A stretch of DNA of 64,000 nucleotides, from positions 186,001 to 250,000 of the forward strand of contig NW_026516724.1 in NCBI RefSeq assembly GCF_025766255.1. The letters run 5' to 3'. The position numbers and the translations under genes were made by a program. The DNA is from Zychaea mexicana (Eukaryota > Mucoromycota > Mucoromycetes > Mucorales > Lichtheimiaceae). Below the pieces are notes generated by a model. That model worked only from the letters and a program-made list of their open reading frames with translations, did no database searches and had not been told where the DNA came from. Below are positions 10,948 through 22,972 of this stretch, one piece after another. Numbering within the stretch: the first letter of the stretch is position 1; each line of letters starts with the position of its first letter.

Positions 10948-11842
10948 ATTAAGCACATAAGTGTTTCAAAGGCTTGATACACAAGTACCCTAGTATTTTT
11001 TTTCTTACATAACGTAGAAACGGCTTGATCAACTTATCCACATCATCCAATTCGTTATATGTTGATGTATGCTTTTCGTCTTCGTCTTCTTTGCCATTAT
11101 CCACCTCTCCACTATTATATCCGCTTTCTGAATCAAGGATTCTGCATACTCGTTTTCCAGCTTGTTTCGAGGCACTTTGGATAGCTTTTAGTCCTTGTAC
11201 GTGGGAGCTTTGTAAAGTATCTCGCTATAGAAGCATGAAAGTGAGAGTGAGTAAAAAAAAATCAATATGTTGAAGTGTAATGTAGTGGATATTAGATGAA
11301 TAAATATGCAAAATTTACCAATTATTTCAACTCTTGTAGATGCTTTGTCCATGTTTTCTTGCAGAATTTCGATGGTCTTGTAGATACAGCAAACAAAAAA
11401 TAATAATAACAATAACAAAGTATTAGCTTTTGAAAAATATATACCGTCCAATGTCTAAAGATAAACACCTTATATTCAGGTCAGGTCGAAATTCACACAC
11501 TGCCATGACAAACTGGTTCTTCCAATGATTAAAATATCCCTGGGGCATTGTGATTGATGTCGATGTAGAAAGATATGCAAGCTGGTCAGCATTCTTGGTG
11601 ACAAAACCGATCATTGAGGGGTTCTTGTTATTTTCAATGTAGTTGCGCAATTCTGCAAAAGATAAGGATCAATAAAATAGCCACAACGTAAAATAAAAAA
11701 AAATTATGCTTACCATCATATCCAACATGTGTTCCCACGTTGAAGGCAAGATGCTTGCAAGTGTTAAACAAAGAAAGAGTTGGCTACGTGACTTGAAACA
11801 CTCTAGCAAGTTGTAGAAGGGGAACGCGGCATTACTGCGGAC
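10948..11842 (-). pseudogene. Exons of an unrecognised, possibly broken gene
   Basis: Minus-strand exons fit at 11714-11842 and 11445-11652 with GT-AG borders. The second exon reads L-R-N-Y-I-E-N-N and later P-Q-G-Y-F-N-H-W-K-N-Q. Two further coding-like pieces follow, at about 11400-11330 and 11230-10948. The last is a charged, coiled-coil-like tail (K-A-I-Q-S-A-S-K-Q-A-G-K-R) with a TAA at about 10948. They do not join in phase with the preceding exon, so either an exon border is wrong or the gene is frameshifted. No start codon was found. Function unknown. The style suggests the same kind of lineage-specific family as the gene at 1670-3323. Confidence 0.4.
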
Positions 11843-12319
11843 CTACAAATTTTACTTCGCGTTAGTCCTCTACTTTGGGATTATAGGGTCCCGTGACCAG
11901 CAAACTATTCGCGACGTGAAAGAAATCTGAAGATAGAGCTGTTATAATAATTTGAATATGCTGTTGCTTCTATACACTGGCTTCTAAGTAAATTGCATTA
12001 ATGCTTGAGAAATTATATTCATGATCTGAAGGCTGTACTGGTCAATATTAATTTATATCGGCGAGATCAAAAAACTGGATTAGGTGCTGCTGTCAGTTCT
12101 TATTTTCTCAAACGCAGAACTCCTTTCGTTGGAATGCTCTCTTGGTTGAAATAAATTTTCAACGGTGGAGCAAAAAGTACACTCAAATACCAAGAATTGT
12201 GGAAATTTTATATTGGCAGACCCAAAAATTGGATTTCCTCCCTCCACTTTTCATATTCTTCAATGCAAAACACTGTATGACTAATAGATATGGAAGGCGA
12301 TGCAACGATGCTTCTTATA

Positions 12320-15135
12320 TTATGCTACAAAGTACGTTTGTACGCTTTGGTTTACTCGCTCATAGCGTTTGCTTTCAAGCTCGTGCTTCATGTCCTTGAG
12401 CCGCCCTTCCAGTCTCTTTCTCTCCTCCAACTCGCGATCAAGCATCTTTTGCTGCTTGGATTTCATGTCATTCACTAGTTGACGGAACTCCTTGCGTAGC
12501 GACGCTGTCGTCGGCCCTTCCTTGGCGTCGTAACCCAGCTTATTGATCTTTTCTTCCGTCAATTCGGCTTCCAATCGCTCGATATCACGTGAGTGCTGTT
12601 CGATCCGCTGCTCATACTTCATACGATCCGTCTCGAACTCCATGGCGGACATAGTCAGACGCTCGAACTCCTTCATAATGCCTTCAAAGTTGGTCTCCAT
12701 AGATGCACTCTGCGCCAGCCACGCTTCTTCTCGCTCCGTAAACGCCTTTTGTGCCTTGCTCAGTTCCTCGTTGTTGAGCATCGATCTGCCTTGTTGTCGG
12801 AGCTGCTTGAGTTCGTCTTCGATTTGATTGATGCGAATATCACGTGCATCGATGGTACGGGACTTGTCCCGAATCAGATCTTCTAAATCCTTACAGACAG
12901 ACGACATCTTGTCGCGGTCCGCCTCAACATGTTGCTGTGCCCGTGTGGTCTTGGCAAGCAGTGCACGCTGCTCCTGCAACTCTGCCTCGTACTCTTGTCG
13001 CATTTCTTCCAGCTGCTGTTCGTATTTGGCCTTGAAGCTGTCGCTACCACCTTCCATCATTTGCAAGACTGATTCTCGCTTGAGAGCTCGCTCCCAACGC
13101 TGCTTCTCCGCACGCAAAGCCGATGCTTCGGCTTGGTATTGTTCCAACCTAGCATCCGCGGCAATTTCCCGAGAAGCGGAAGCTGCTGCCTCGGATTCAG
13201 CTCTTGTACATCGCACTTCCATTTCAGCCAGTGATGCTTGTAATCCTGCTACCTGATCTTGTGCCATTTCCAGCTCATACTTGACCTTGGATAGCTCATT
13301 TTCGAGTTCCCGGGTAGTTGCGCTGGTGTTGTTGCTAAGTGTAATCAAGTGTTAGTCTTTCCTTATTGTCTTTAGGTGCTCAGTGCAACACAAGAGACCG
13401 TAGTTGTACGTAAATTAGGTTCACTATCGGAGGGAATATGTCATAAAATGGTGTGATAGAAGAATAAAATAGGAAGTAAACTTACTATGAATCGATATTT
13501 AGTTCACGATCCAAATATTTCTTCTCCATGTCCCGGTACTTTGTTTCCGCGGCATCGCGTTTATCCTGCATGATCCGCAACTGCGTTTCGATTTTTTTGG
13601 CCGTCACGGATTCGAGGCGCAACTTTTCCTCGTTGGACTCGAGCTCACGCTCCAAGCGTCGCATCTTCAGCTTGTAGTTGCTAAACTGACTTTCCACAGC
13701 CGATATCCACTGTTGCTCGTCGCTTCTATCTGATATTTCGTGAAGATCCTGTCGCTCCCCGAATGAAACCATGGCCGCAGTCATTTGCTTGATCCGTGCA
13801 TTCAGCCGGTCAACTTCCTGATTCGTTTCTCTGCTATTTGTTGCTGCCATCTGCTGGATCTGTGCCTTGAGCCGCTCGACTTCACGATCCGTTTCATGTG
13901 CATTCGCAGTTGTCATCTGTTTGATCTGAGCCTTCAAGGATTCAATTTCCTGGTTCGTTTCCCGGCTATTGGCGGCTGTCATTTGTTTCATCTGTGCCTT
14001 TAACGATTCGATCTCTTGTTCTGCTTCTCTAAGCCTGCCGCTGTTCTCCACTGGCTTTTGCTGTTGTTCCAGCTTCTGTTGCTGATGCTCGTCTTCTTTG
14101 TAGCTTTCAAAGCCAAGTTTCAAAGCACCTGCAGTGTGCTCCAAAATCTTTTGCCGGATAACTGCTTCCTCGTTTAGTAGTTCGATCAGCTCAGATGCTG
14201 CTCGACTGGATGGCGTGTCATTCTTATGCTCCCGGTCCAGCTGAACTAGGGATCGCGATACATCTTGCACTTGCTTATCCACGGCCCATCGCATCTCTAA
14301 CGACGCAATCCGCTCTTTCAATTCGTTCCGTTGCTATGATGGTCGCATCTTAGTAATCCACGTGCTTGAACTGTGCTTAAACAGCAGTGGAATTTACCTG
14401 TTTCAATTCGCTTAGTTGCTCAAAAGTCAAAGTATTATATAGCTCCGCATCCACCAGAGCTTGCGATACAAGCAGTTGTCCTAATAAGCCGTCCATCCCT
14501 TCTTCCTTTGATTTATCATCTTTACGACCTTTGTCCTGATCATTGCTCGCTCCTACTGCCGGTTGCCGCTTCCACATGCGTGCCACTTCGACTGACAGAC
14601 TTGCGCGGTTATCTATAACGTTCCTGGGTTCTTCTGATTCAAACGTTGGGGACCATTTTGCTTTTAAAAAGATAATAATCAGATTTACAGAGTTCTGCTA
14701 AAATCACTTTAATCAACATAACGACTGTATGTATACTTACTACTCTGAAAAGGCTTTGTCACAGTAGTAGAAGGTGCTCTGCTAGCCACCGAAGTTTGCG
14801 AATCTCGAATACGAAACGGTGATCGTGCAGGTACCGACGGATGCTGAAATCGTCCCGACTCTATTCGTCGGGAACTGCTCTCCATAGATGCACGCGAGCG
14901 TTGGTCCAGCCATTGTAGATCATCGTCAAATAATGATCCGCCCGCTGCATTTTCAGTATGTGTAGCCGTAGTGTTCGTTGTCGAAGAATAAGCATAGCCA
15001 GTGTTGTTGCGAGCTAGTTTGAGTCCAGCCGGTCGGTCATCGCTATCTACTCGAGACAGTGGTATCTACAACGATTGTTCGCCGAAAATTAATTCCAATC
15101 TCCAGCTTCCTTGTTCCCGTGCTGATGCTTACCAT
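12320..15135 (-). CDS. Uds1-like coiled-coil septation protein
   Basis: Five exons: 15135-15133 (ATG alone), 15065-14741, 14660-14398, 14333-13486 and 13334-12320. They sum to 2454 nt, or 817 residues, with all phases consistent and GTAAG-type donors. The first ~110 residues are Ser/Thr/Arg-rich and look disordered. Residues ~165-235 match the Uds1 domain pattern (up-regulated during septation), with L-Y-N-T-L-T-F-E-Q-L-S-E-L-K then R-W-A-V-D-K-Q-V-Q-D-V-S-R-S-L. The rest is continuous coiled coil, including four 22-residue repeats at ~304-389. By family it probably acts at the septum or cell cortex as a scaffold; this is inferred. The stop TAA is at 12320-12322. Confidence 0.85.
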
Positions 15136-15139
15136 TATT

Positions 15140-18100
15140 GAGATCTATCAATAATATGAAGTGCAAAAGAGAATAGTAGGAGGTCAAGGCGAACCAAGAA
15201 AAAGCTGTTACACACAAAAGAATTGCAAGCATCTGGAACATTGCGTTGTACAATCATCTGATGGTTGCACGAGAATGCACACTAATTAGCAATAACGTTA
15301 TGATATTCATTAACACTAACCCTGAAACTATTTTTTGATGGAACTGTATTGGCTTTGCTTTATTCGGCGACAAGTTAGATCACGAAATTAATTCCCCTGT
15401 AGTGATGGGTGATCTTATAATGACAGTACTATACACATTCAATACCATCACGTGCTACAACTATTTAATAAACGATAATAATAATGCTATAGGATCTACG
15501 TACTTGTGTTCAAATTTGGCGCCAATTAAGACATTTGTTTGTCACCAGCCACAACCATGTTGCACTATCGTAAATGTGATGATATATTACATAATAGATT
15601 AATAAGCGTCAGTTCGCAATCGACTCATATTATCGTTGTATTTATTATCTCCATAGTGCTGATGTCCTTGATAGGAGCAATTCGGTTGGTGTTGATTACA
15701 GTAATCTCTCTCTAAACTGGCTCTTCAACCGCAGATTGCTCTGTTTTATTATTTCTCATATTTACCCATTCTTGTATAAACAGCATATGCTAATTAAACG
15801 ATATATATTTAAAAGCACATTCTCTTCTAGCAGTTGCATACACAATCTATATGCAAGCTCCTACTTTTCGCAAGACGATGAGATAAGAAGAGTAGCAGTA
15901 AGTAGTTATAGTATGGTTTCTGCAGATTGCCACTTTAATCAATTGGGGATTCTGATTGCTGTTTTTTGTTCGAGGAGCAGAAATTGCTAGATACTCGTTG
16001 ACCAGGGTTTGAAGAGTCGTAAGTATGGTTAAAAGGAGCTATTGTACAAACGCACATCTGCTCAGAGGATTTAATGCCGGCAAAAGCTGCATCCGCTACA
16101 GTAAGATATCAGCGAAGCACCAAGCGCTAATATCAAGTTTGCGTACTCCACATATACACATTCCGGGCCGACACCCTAATGTTCAGTTCGCTTACATAAA
16201 TATATCATAGACATATTAGCCACGCACTTTTGTACCACCTTGATAAAATAGTGCTGCCGTATCCATTTGAGGAGGATGGTCACTTGAGGATGATAATAAC
16301 TTCAAAAATAAATTTTTTGTTTTATGCGCCTTACGAGAGCGGAACCTTGAAGCGGTTGTAATATGCCCAATATCGGCTACGTATCTATTCAACGACCATT
16401 TCGAACGCTTCTAGTGTGAGTGCCATTCTCTGCATCTGTTCAAACGTCACAGATTCTTTCCCGCTTTCTGTTTCCATCATTTATCCTAACTACAATCATG
16501 TTTAGTATTTCTTTTGTTGTTGTATTGTCGTCAAATTACCTACTGAACCGTACCGCAAGGAAGCGACATGAATGCAACCAGCTTACAGCTTATTGTAAAA
16601 TACTTACAGTACCAAAAAAAAGTATGTATAAGCTTTTATCCATCCAACAACGAGAAAGCACTGAAGTATGAGCTATTGATATCCATAATCTAAGCAGAAG
16701 CGCGCAAGATAACACACGCACATGAGCAACAACTTAAAAAAGTTTAATAGTCGACCTAATTTTGTTACTGTATACATACCCAATTATCATGTATGTTGTT
16801 GCTCATGTATACAGTACGATCTTCTTCGTCAGCCGCTCGTATGTACCGGACTGTTTAAATACGTACTAACCATGGATAGTAGCTTGTGGTAGTCTTTTTC
16901 CTTCAACGGTTTTCTTTTTAAGTGATGGGCATACCGATGCTGTTTTGGGGTACCATATTGCGGACAGAAGAAATACCAACAGGTTTGACCATCAAGTTTA
17001 TAATCCATAAGCCATGTATCACCATAGCAGAAGTACTTTCATCCTGCACCCCGTTGTCTAATCATCTACCGTGACTCGTCCAGGGCAGCGTCATTCGAGA
17101 AATTTTCGTGGACGGCAAGAACTGCGCGCTCAGGAATCTCAGATGGAATTCGACATTTGATAGTGAGGGAAAGAATGGATAACATGCTACAGTGCTGACA
17201 GAAACTACGACAGCTTGTCACAAGTATTTTAAATGATAGTTCCTTGTTGAGCCCCATCTATGGCTTGTGGCAAATCTCAAATATTGGGGTATAGTACTGG
17301 GGAAGTTCAAGTTCCCATGCTGCAAGAGACATCAACAAGGAACAGAACTGGGCTACCGAAGCTCTACACAAACAAGAATAGAGGATACTACATGACGATG
17401 GCTGCAATGTACCTAATGATCTACAAAACTCAGGGACACCCTGAGAACTGTGCACACGTGTTTACTTGACGACCTAAAAAGTGCAGCAATTCAACATCAC
17501 CTGTACAATGACTTAAGCTGCCACAAATAATTAATTTGTAAGTTGTTGCTTCACGCCACTTCATAATCATTGCTCCTACAATCAGCCATCGACACCGAAA
17601 CTCTTACACTTACTGTAAGTGTTAGGAATGTTTCCGACATTTACTGTTTTATCAACGTTATTATGAGCCTTCAGCAACCATTAAAAGCATTGAAGGTGTC
17701 CTGTACCTCGGATACCTCAGCTGGTTAAAATCTAACCCAGCTTTTTGACCGATATGCAAGGCTACTTAAATTTGGAAGGTCACTACAAAGCGTGTAGTTT
17801 TGAAAATATGCAGAGGTATCGGATCTAGTACTTTCTGCATTGAATGGTATCAAAGCGTTGAACGACATCACATAACGGGGTTTGGATTATATCACAGCTC
17901 AAGGCATCCACGGGCTTATTACTAAGCTATTCATCCAACTGACAAAAATCAAGCTCGTAAACATGTACTGCAATACAGACGATGCCATATTATCTCCGGG
18001 AGAGCTTAGTGTAATTTCGTATATCAAATTGGATGGATTGAGGAACGTGACTGATCTGCTTGCTAGACGAAAAACCTCGTCATCAAACAGCCAAACTCAC

Positions 18101-19098
18101 ACTCAAAAAATGTTCACCCGTCAGTAGTCAAAGTATTGAATAAAGAAGTTGTAAAATCAAAAATATGTCACAAATAAGTGGACTAAATTATTTTGATTTA
18201 ACGTTGCATTGTACTTTTCGGAAACAATCTGCACATCCAGAGAAGCCATACTTGTCCTCTATATATATAAATACGTTATGTGTGATTGTGAGAGAGATAT
18301 ATATACGTAGTCATTTGGTTAATATCAACAAGTAACAGTAAGATTATACAACCAAATTCTCAGATTGCCGTTTGAGCCATTTGAGGCTTTGCAGGCTCTT
18401 GGAAGGTCGTTTTAACTCCCTGAAGGCTAAAAACGGCAACCAACGGCAGCAGACGGCAATTTGTATCTTTCGGATGAAATACAGGAAAAGACGATGGCAG
18501 TTAAGCGTAGAAGGCATTAGAGTTCAGGCAGGTTCACAAAAACTAACGGATGAAAGTTACCTTTAAGTATAAACTAGTATATACAGTACAGTATCTTCTG
18601 GTGCATCAATTACACTGAACCGGTTTGTTGTTGTATCGCTAGAGATGTATTGTGAAGATAGTCCAAATGAATATACAGCATATAAGAAAGGTTTCATTAA
18701 TGAACTTGATGCTGCGGTTTTGCTATACGAAATAGTCGACAAACAACCACCCTTCTTTATAAAGCTGGTAGGAGCAACTTAAAAAAACATTACAGTGCGC
18801 TACACACATAGCTACCAGGTGCATAGTTTAAATACGCACTATGTAGTATGTATTTCTGCAAAGAAAGAGAGCTGCTATGCGCTGAAGTGCTTTTAATTCC
18901 ATTGAACATTTACCTGATATTATCATCTGAGCGTAGTATTTGAAATTTGAGACGAGAACCTTCCACCTTGTAACACAAAATTATGCTGAAGAAAATGCTG
19001 GAAACAAAAATTGACGTTTTTACCTCCCCAATGCAGGGCCACTGGCGTCGTTCTTCCCTCATCTTATATTTTTTTAAACACTTTCAGAACCAAAAAAG
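15140..19098. other. Long gene-free stretch
   Basis: No phase-consistent gene is seen. A 14-bp inverted repeat (ACATGAGCAACAAC) pairs 16720-16733 with 16795-16808. A short open frame near 18605-18780 contains M-Y-C-E-D-S-P-N-E-Y and could be an exon fragment, but it has no partner exons. The rest shows only AT-rich runs such as the TATATA tracts near 18260-18310. Confidence 0.4.
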
Positions 19099-20639
19099 AT
19101 GCCATTGGATTACAGCAAGTGGGACAATCTCGAACTCTCGGACGACAGTGACATTGAGTGCCACCCCAACGTCGACAAGCGTTCCATGATTAAGTGGAAA
19201 CGTGAAGCCATTCATCGCGAACGCGCTGAGCGTAAAGCACAAATTGAACAACTCGAGCAATTTATCCCGTTGGAGCAGTGGATCTTGGAACAACTGGAAC
19301 CATTTCCTAGCATGCTCGAGCCTAGCTCGGGTGATGCCAAAGAAGCTTGCGGGCAAACCTTAAAGAAGCTTAGCGAATTGCAAAAGTTGGCCCAATCCAA
19401 AGGCAACCATATTGTGGCCGTTGATTCGGCACCCAAGCCAAATACCCCACCAGTGACACTCGACAAGGCCCTAACTGAACTTATTGACACATACACGCCT
19501 AAATTGGACAGTGCAGACGACAATGTGCGACAAGCGTTCTTGGGTTCGGTAAAGACATTGCAGCAAAAGGCGACCGTGGTTCTGGAAAAATCACAAAAGG
19601 AATTGGAACGACTGCGTAAAGAAGCAGGCAAAAAATTAACGTCCGAAAACATGTTTCATGAAACGGCCAATCGCACAGTGCTTAACAAGGAACCATCGTC
19701 TTCGTCAGCAGCTTCATCAGCAGCATCGAAATCAAAAAAGACACCCACGAAGAAGGAAAAGGTTGTTGAAACATTAAACCCGAATGCGCAAATGAAAAAC
19801 CTGGTAAGTTTTCCATGACATGCTATGGTGGACGGTCTTGAATAAGTCAAGTTTAGTAACAGTATAATACATATTAGTCGATTTCGGACCAAGCACAAGA
19901 AGAGGATGATAGCGACAGTGAGGGTGAAAAGGATATTGAATTGTCCAAAGAAGCAGAGACATTCGCCAAATTGAAGGGCTTTGAGCCTAGCTACAAGCAC
20001 ATTATGCGATACCCGGATATTGTCAACGAAAAGATCTCGGATCAGATTCTTGCCGAAGCATTCACATCGCAACTCCAAGGCAAAGAAGAATACGCACATA
20101 ACTGTGTCATCCAATCATTAACTTTGCAATACTGCGGTCAACTCGGAAAAAACGGTATTGCCACTTTCTTCACCAGGTAAAATATTGAGGGGAAGTAAGG
20201 CAAGCTGGAATGTGAATCGTTATGCGAGATACTAACAAATTCTCAATAAAGAATGAATGGTCCCAATCAACAAGGACGCAAGATGTTTTTCGACGATGTC
20301 GAGGGCACTTATAAGCGAATCAAGACACGCTGTGCCGAGATTCTCGCTGAACGTGCAAATGATCAAGTGGAAACCATCCAACTGCAGGCGGCACAAGATG
20401 GATCGCCGATTACGATCCGTATTCCTGATACCAAAGAAGAAGAAGCATACAAAGTATTTCTGGCTCTGCCGGAACCGTTCCGTGAGGCATTGAAGACGGG
20501 TAAATTGGATAACCTGAACAAGGTCTTGGAGGGCATGTCGGTAGATGATGCAGAGACACTGGTACAAGTATGCTCACAGTATGGATTCCTGGATGTGGGT
20601 GGTGAAGTTATTGATGAAAATGGACAGCAACAACAGTAA
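19099..20639 (+). CDS. CDC37: Hsp90 co-chaperone Cdc37
   Basis: Three exons, 19099-19803, 19878-20176 and 20252-20639, sum to 1392 nt (463 residues) with consistent phases. Cdc37 brings protein kinase clients to Hsp90 in the cytosol. The N-terminus has the family signature D-Y-S-K-W-D-N-L-E-L-S-D-D-S-D. It includes the conserved Ser in an acidic CK2-type site that family members need for kinase binding. H-P-N-V-D then follows. A charged helical N-terminal region, a Ser/Lys-rich linker (~205-240) and the Hsp90-binding middle domain follow. The middle domain carries F-E-P-S-Y-K-H-I-M-R-Y-P and R-M-N-G-P-N-Q-Q-G-R-K-M-F-F-D-D-V. Length is normal for fungi. Introns are 74 and 75 nt. Confidence 0.97.
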
Positions 20640-20785
20640 TAATAAAGTCCAAGAAGCATATTCTGTATAACGTGTATACAAATACTTGCTGATTAACATG
20701 ATGGAAGAGATAAAAAGATTTGCAGTGTATTTTATGTATGTACGAAAGTGAAAAGCAAGAGGAAACTGAAACGAATGGATTATAA

Positions 20786-22780
20786 TTATTGTTGACCAGT
20801 GCCACCCTCTATCTGTTGTGTCACAGGGTCCTGCTTGGGCTCTGCAACTTGTGGACCGGTACCTAAATGTTGGGGTGCTAATTTATCTTTTTTGCTGGTG
20901 TGCAAGCTTCTAAAGATATTTTCGATAGATCGATTCTTACTGTAATAGGAAGAAAGAAAAGAATCATCATCATCGTGAGCAAGATCTCCAGGTTTTTTTT
21001 ATCAATCTTTAGCAACTTACGTCTCTGGCAGAAATATGGCCGTAACAAACATAGCGACGATACCAACGCCGATAAAGATACAGAAAGTGTAGCCTGCAAT
21101 TTTCTCAAAGATAAGAGGGAACACCAGACCAATAACAAAGTTCATTGACCAGTTCATGGCAGTTGCAAGTGAACTCACGGCTGAGTTGGCATATGTCGGC
21201 GTCAGTTCAGATGTAATCATCTATTTAGATATGGTATATCAGCAATAACGCCCACTTTTTCTCACTCTCTCACCAAAAATATGATGGCTAAGGAGACTCA
21301 CCCAGGGAATGGGACCAACACCAACGGCAAACGACGCGACGTAGAGGAACACGGAAACGACAAGCAATGCAGGAATATGGAGAGCGTAGCCAATCACCAG
21401 CAGCATTGAAAAGAGGGTACAACCAAACTCAGCAATCAAAAGTAGTGCCCTGCGGCCCATGCGATCCACTAACAGCACCGAAAGCAGCGTGGCAACAAAG
21501 TTGACGCCTGTTGTAGCAATCGCCATATATTGCGACATGCTCTGGTCAAAGGCCTCGGCATAAATGGTCGTCGAATAAAAGATGACTGCATTCATACCAA
21601 TCCACTGTTGCATAAAGTGCAAGAACAGAATGATAAGCGTAACGTGACGAATCAATGGATCCTTGAATACTTGGATATGATTCAATGCGTCTTGGCGATT
21701 GACTTGTTCGCTCGCTTCGTCAGAGAATGGGCCAACTGCGTCATCGTCGTGCGTTGGTCTGAGTGCATCCTCTTCGTCCTCGCCTTCGGCGCGTTGTGCT
21801 TGGGTAATAGGCTTCATGGTGTTGTCTGGGCTGTGAGCCACCGAGGCAGCTGCAGCAGAGCCCAATTGCGACTCGACGATTTCATAAAACTCGCCATCAA
21901 TGTTAGCCTTTTTACCGCGCAAGCGCGCGAGCGAGTAGCGTGCTTCATCGATGCGGTTCTGAGACACGAGCCAGCGAGGCGATTCGACCATGGTGTAAGT
22001 AAGAAAATACTGCACAATAGCAGGGATGCCCACCAATGCAAAGTTTAGACGCCACAAGGGCACAGTGGATGTGGGTAAGCCAATAACGGATGCGAGCAAG
22101 ATACCAGAGACAATAAAAAACCTGGGTTCATATGCGTATGTGTGTATCATATATTAGTACATAATATGCATTAATCAAGCTTTGATACTAGTAAAGTGAA
22201 GAAAGAAGACATTTACTGGTGACAAGTTCCCATGGCACCACGCGCACGAATTGTGGATGTCTCGCCAATATACGTTGGTATGCAAACCGATCCCAATCCA
22301 CACGAAAAACCCGTAATCAAACGACCAATGATAAACATGGCATTATGCGCTGCAGCACCCATTAAGATGGAGCCGATAACCCATGGAATCGTGTTATACC
22401 GGATTGCCAACTTACGACCTAATTTTGTTTGGATATGGCCACCAAAAAAGCCTGCTATCAAAGCACCCACACAAAACGATGATACAGCAAAACCCCTATA
22501 AACATGCGTATGTCATTTAGAATAAACGTTGTAATCTTGCTCAATAAGGTTGCTTATTCTTTGTAACAAAATGATGAATATACCAGAGGGTCGTGTCCAT
22601 GGGTAAACAGTCTGGGAGCTGTGGATTGTTGATATGAGCATTGCCAGTAGGACAATTATGGGTAATCTCGCCCGGAACGTTTGGCGAGCCAATGGTCCAA
22701 CCGACTGAAAAGGACCCCAAAGTTGCCATAAGGACACAATAGAACATGTACCCTGGAATTCGTAGTTGTCGTGAATCCAT
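20786..22780 (-). CDS. Sugar-type MFS transporter
   Basis: Five exons, 22780-22584, 22495-22217, 22121-21302, 21220-21021 and 20939-20786, sum to 1650 nt (549 residues), all in phase. The protein belongs to the sugar porter group of the major facilitator superfamily. Signature pieces are K-L-G-R-K in the first half, V-E-S-P-R-W-L after TM6, Q-Q-W-I-G-M-N-A-V in TM7, and D-R-M-G-R-R after TM8. It has about 12 membrane segments. An unusually long, acidic cytosolic loop separates the two halves (E-D-E-E-D-A-L and D-D-D-A-V). The C-terminal tail is hydrophilic and Gln-rich. The substrate cannot be read from sequence; glucose or another hexose is likely. It lies tail-to-tail with CDC37, about 146 bp between stop codons. 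Confidence 0.92.
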
Positions 22781-22972
22781 CGCTCCTCTTTTTTTCTTTG
22801 TAAAAGTTTATAAAGGTAGTGACGGTAGTAGTAATTAATAAAAAAAGGAAGAAAGAGTTTTATAAAAAATAGGAAAAAATGAAGAATCTTTGGGAAAATT
22901 GTCTTGAATATGATTGAAATGGATTATGGGGGATTAACAATAACAAAGCCCTAACACATCCCATGTTTATCG

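Noticed and set aside
12543..13256. Plus-strand Ser/Cys-rich ORFs opposite the Uds1-like gene
   Set aside because: They are the antisense of coiled-coil codons, which produces Ser/Leu/Cys-rich frames.
19212..20659. Minus-strand ORFs opposite Cdc37
   Set aside because: They are shadows of a strongly supported three-exon gene.
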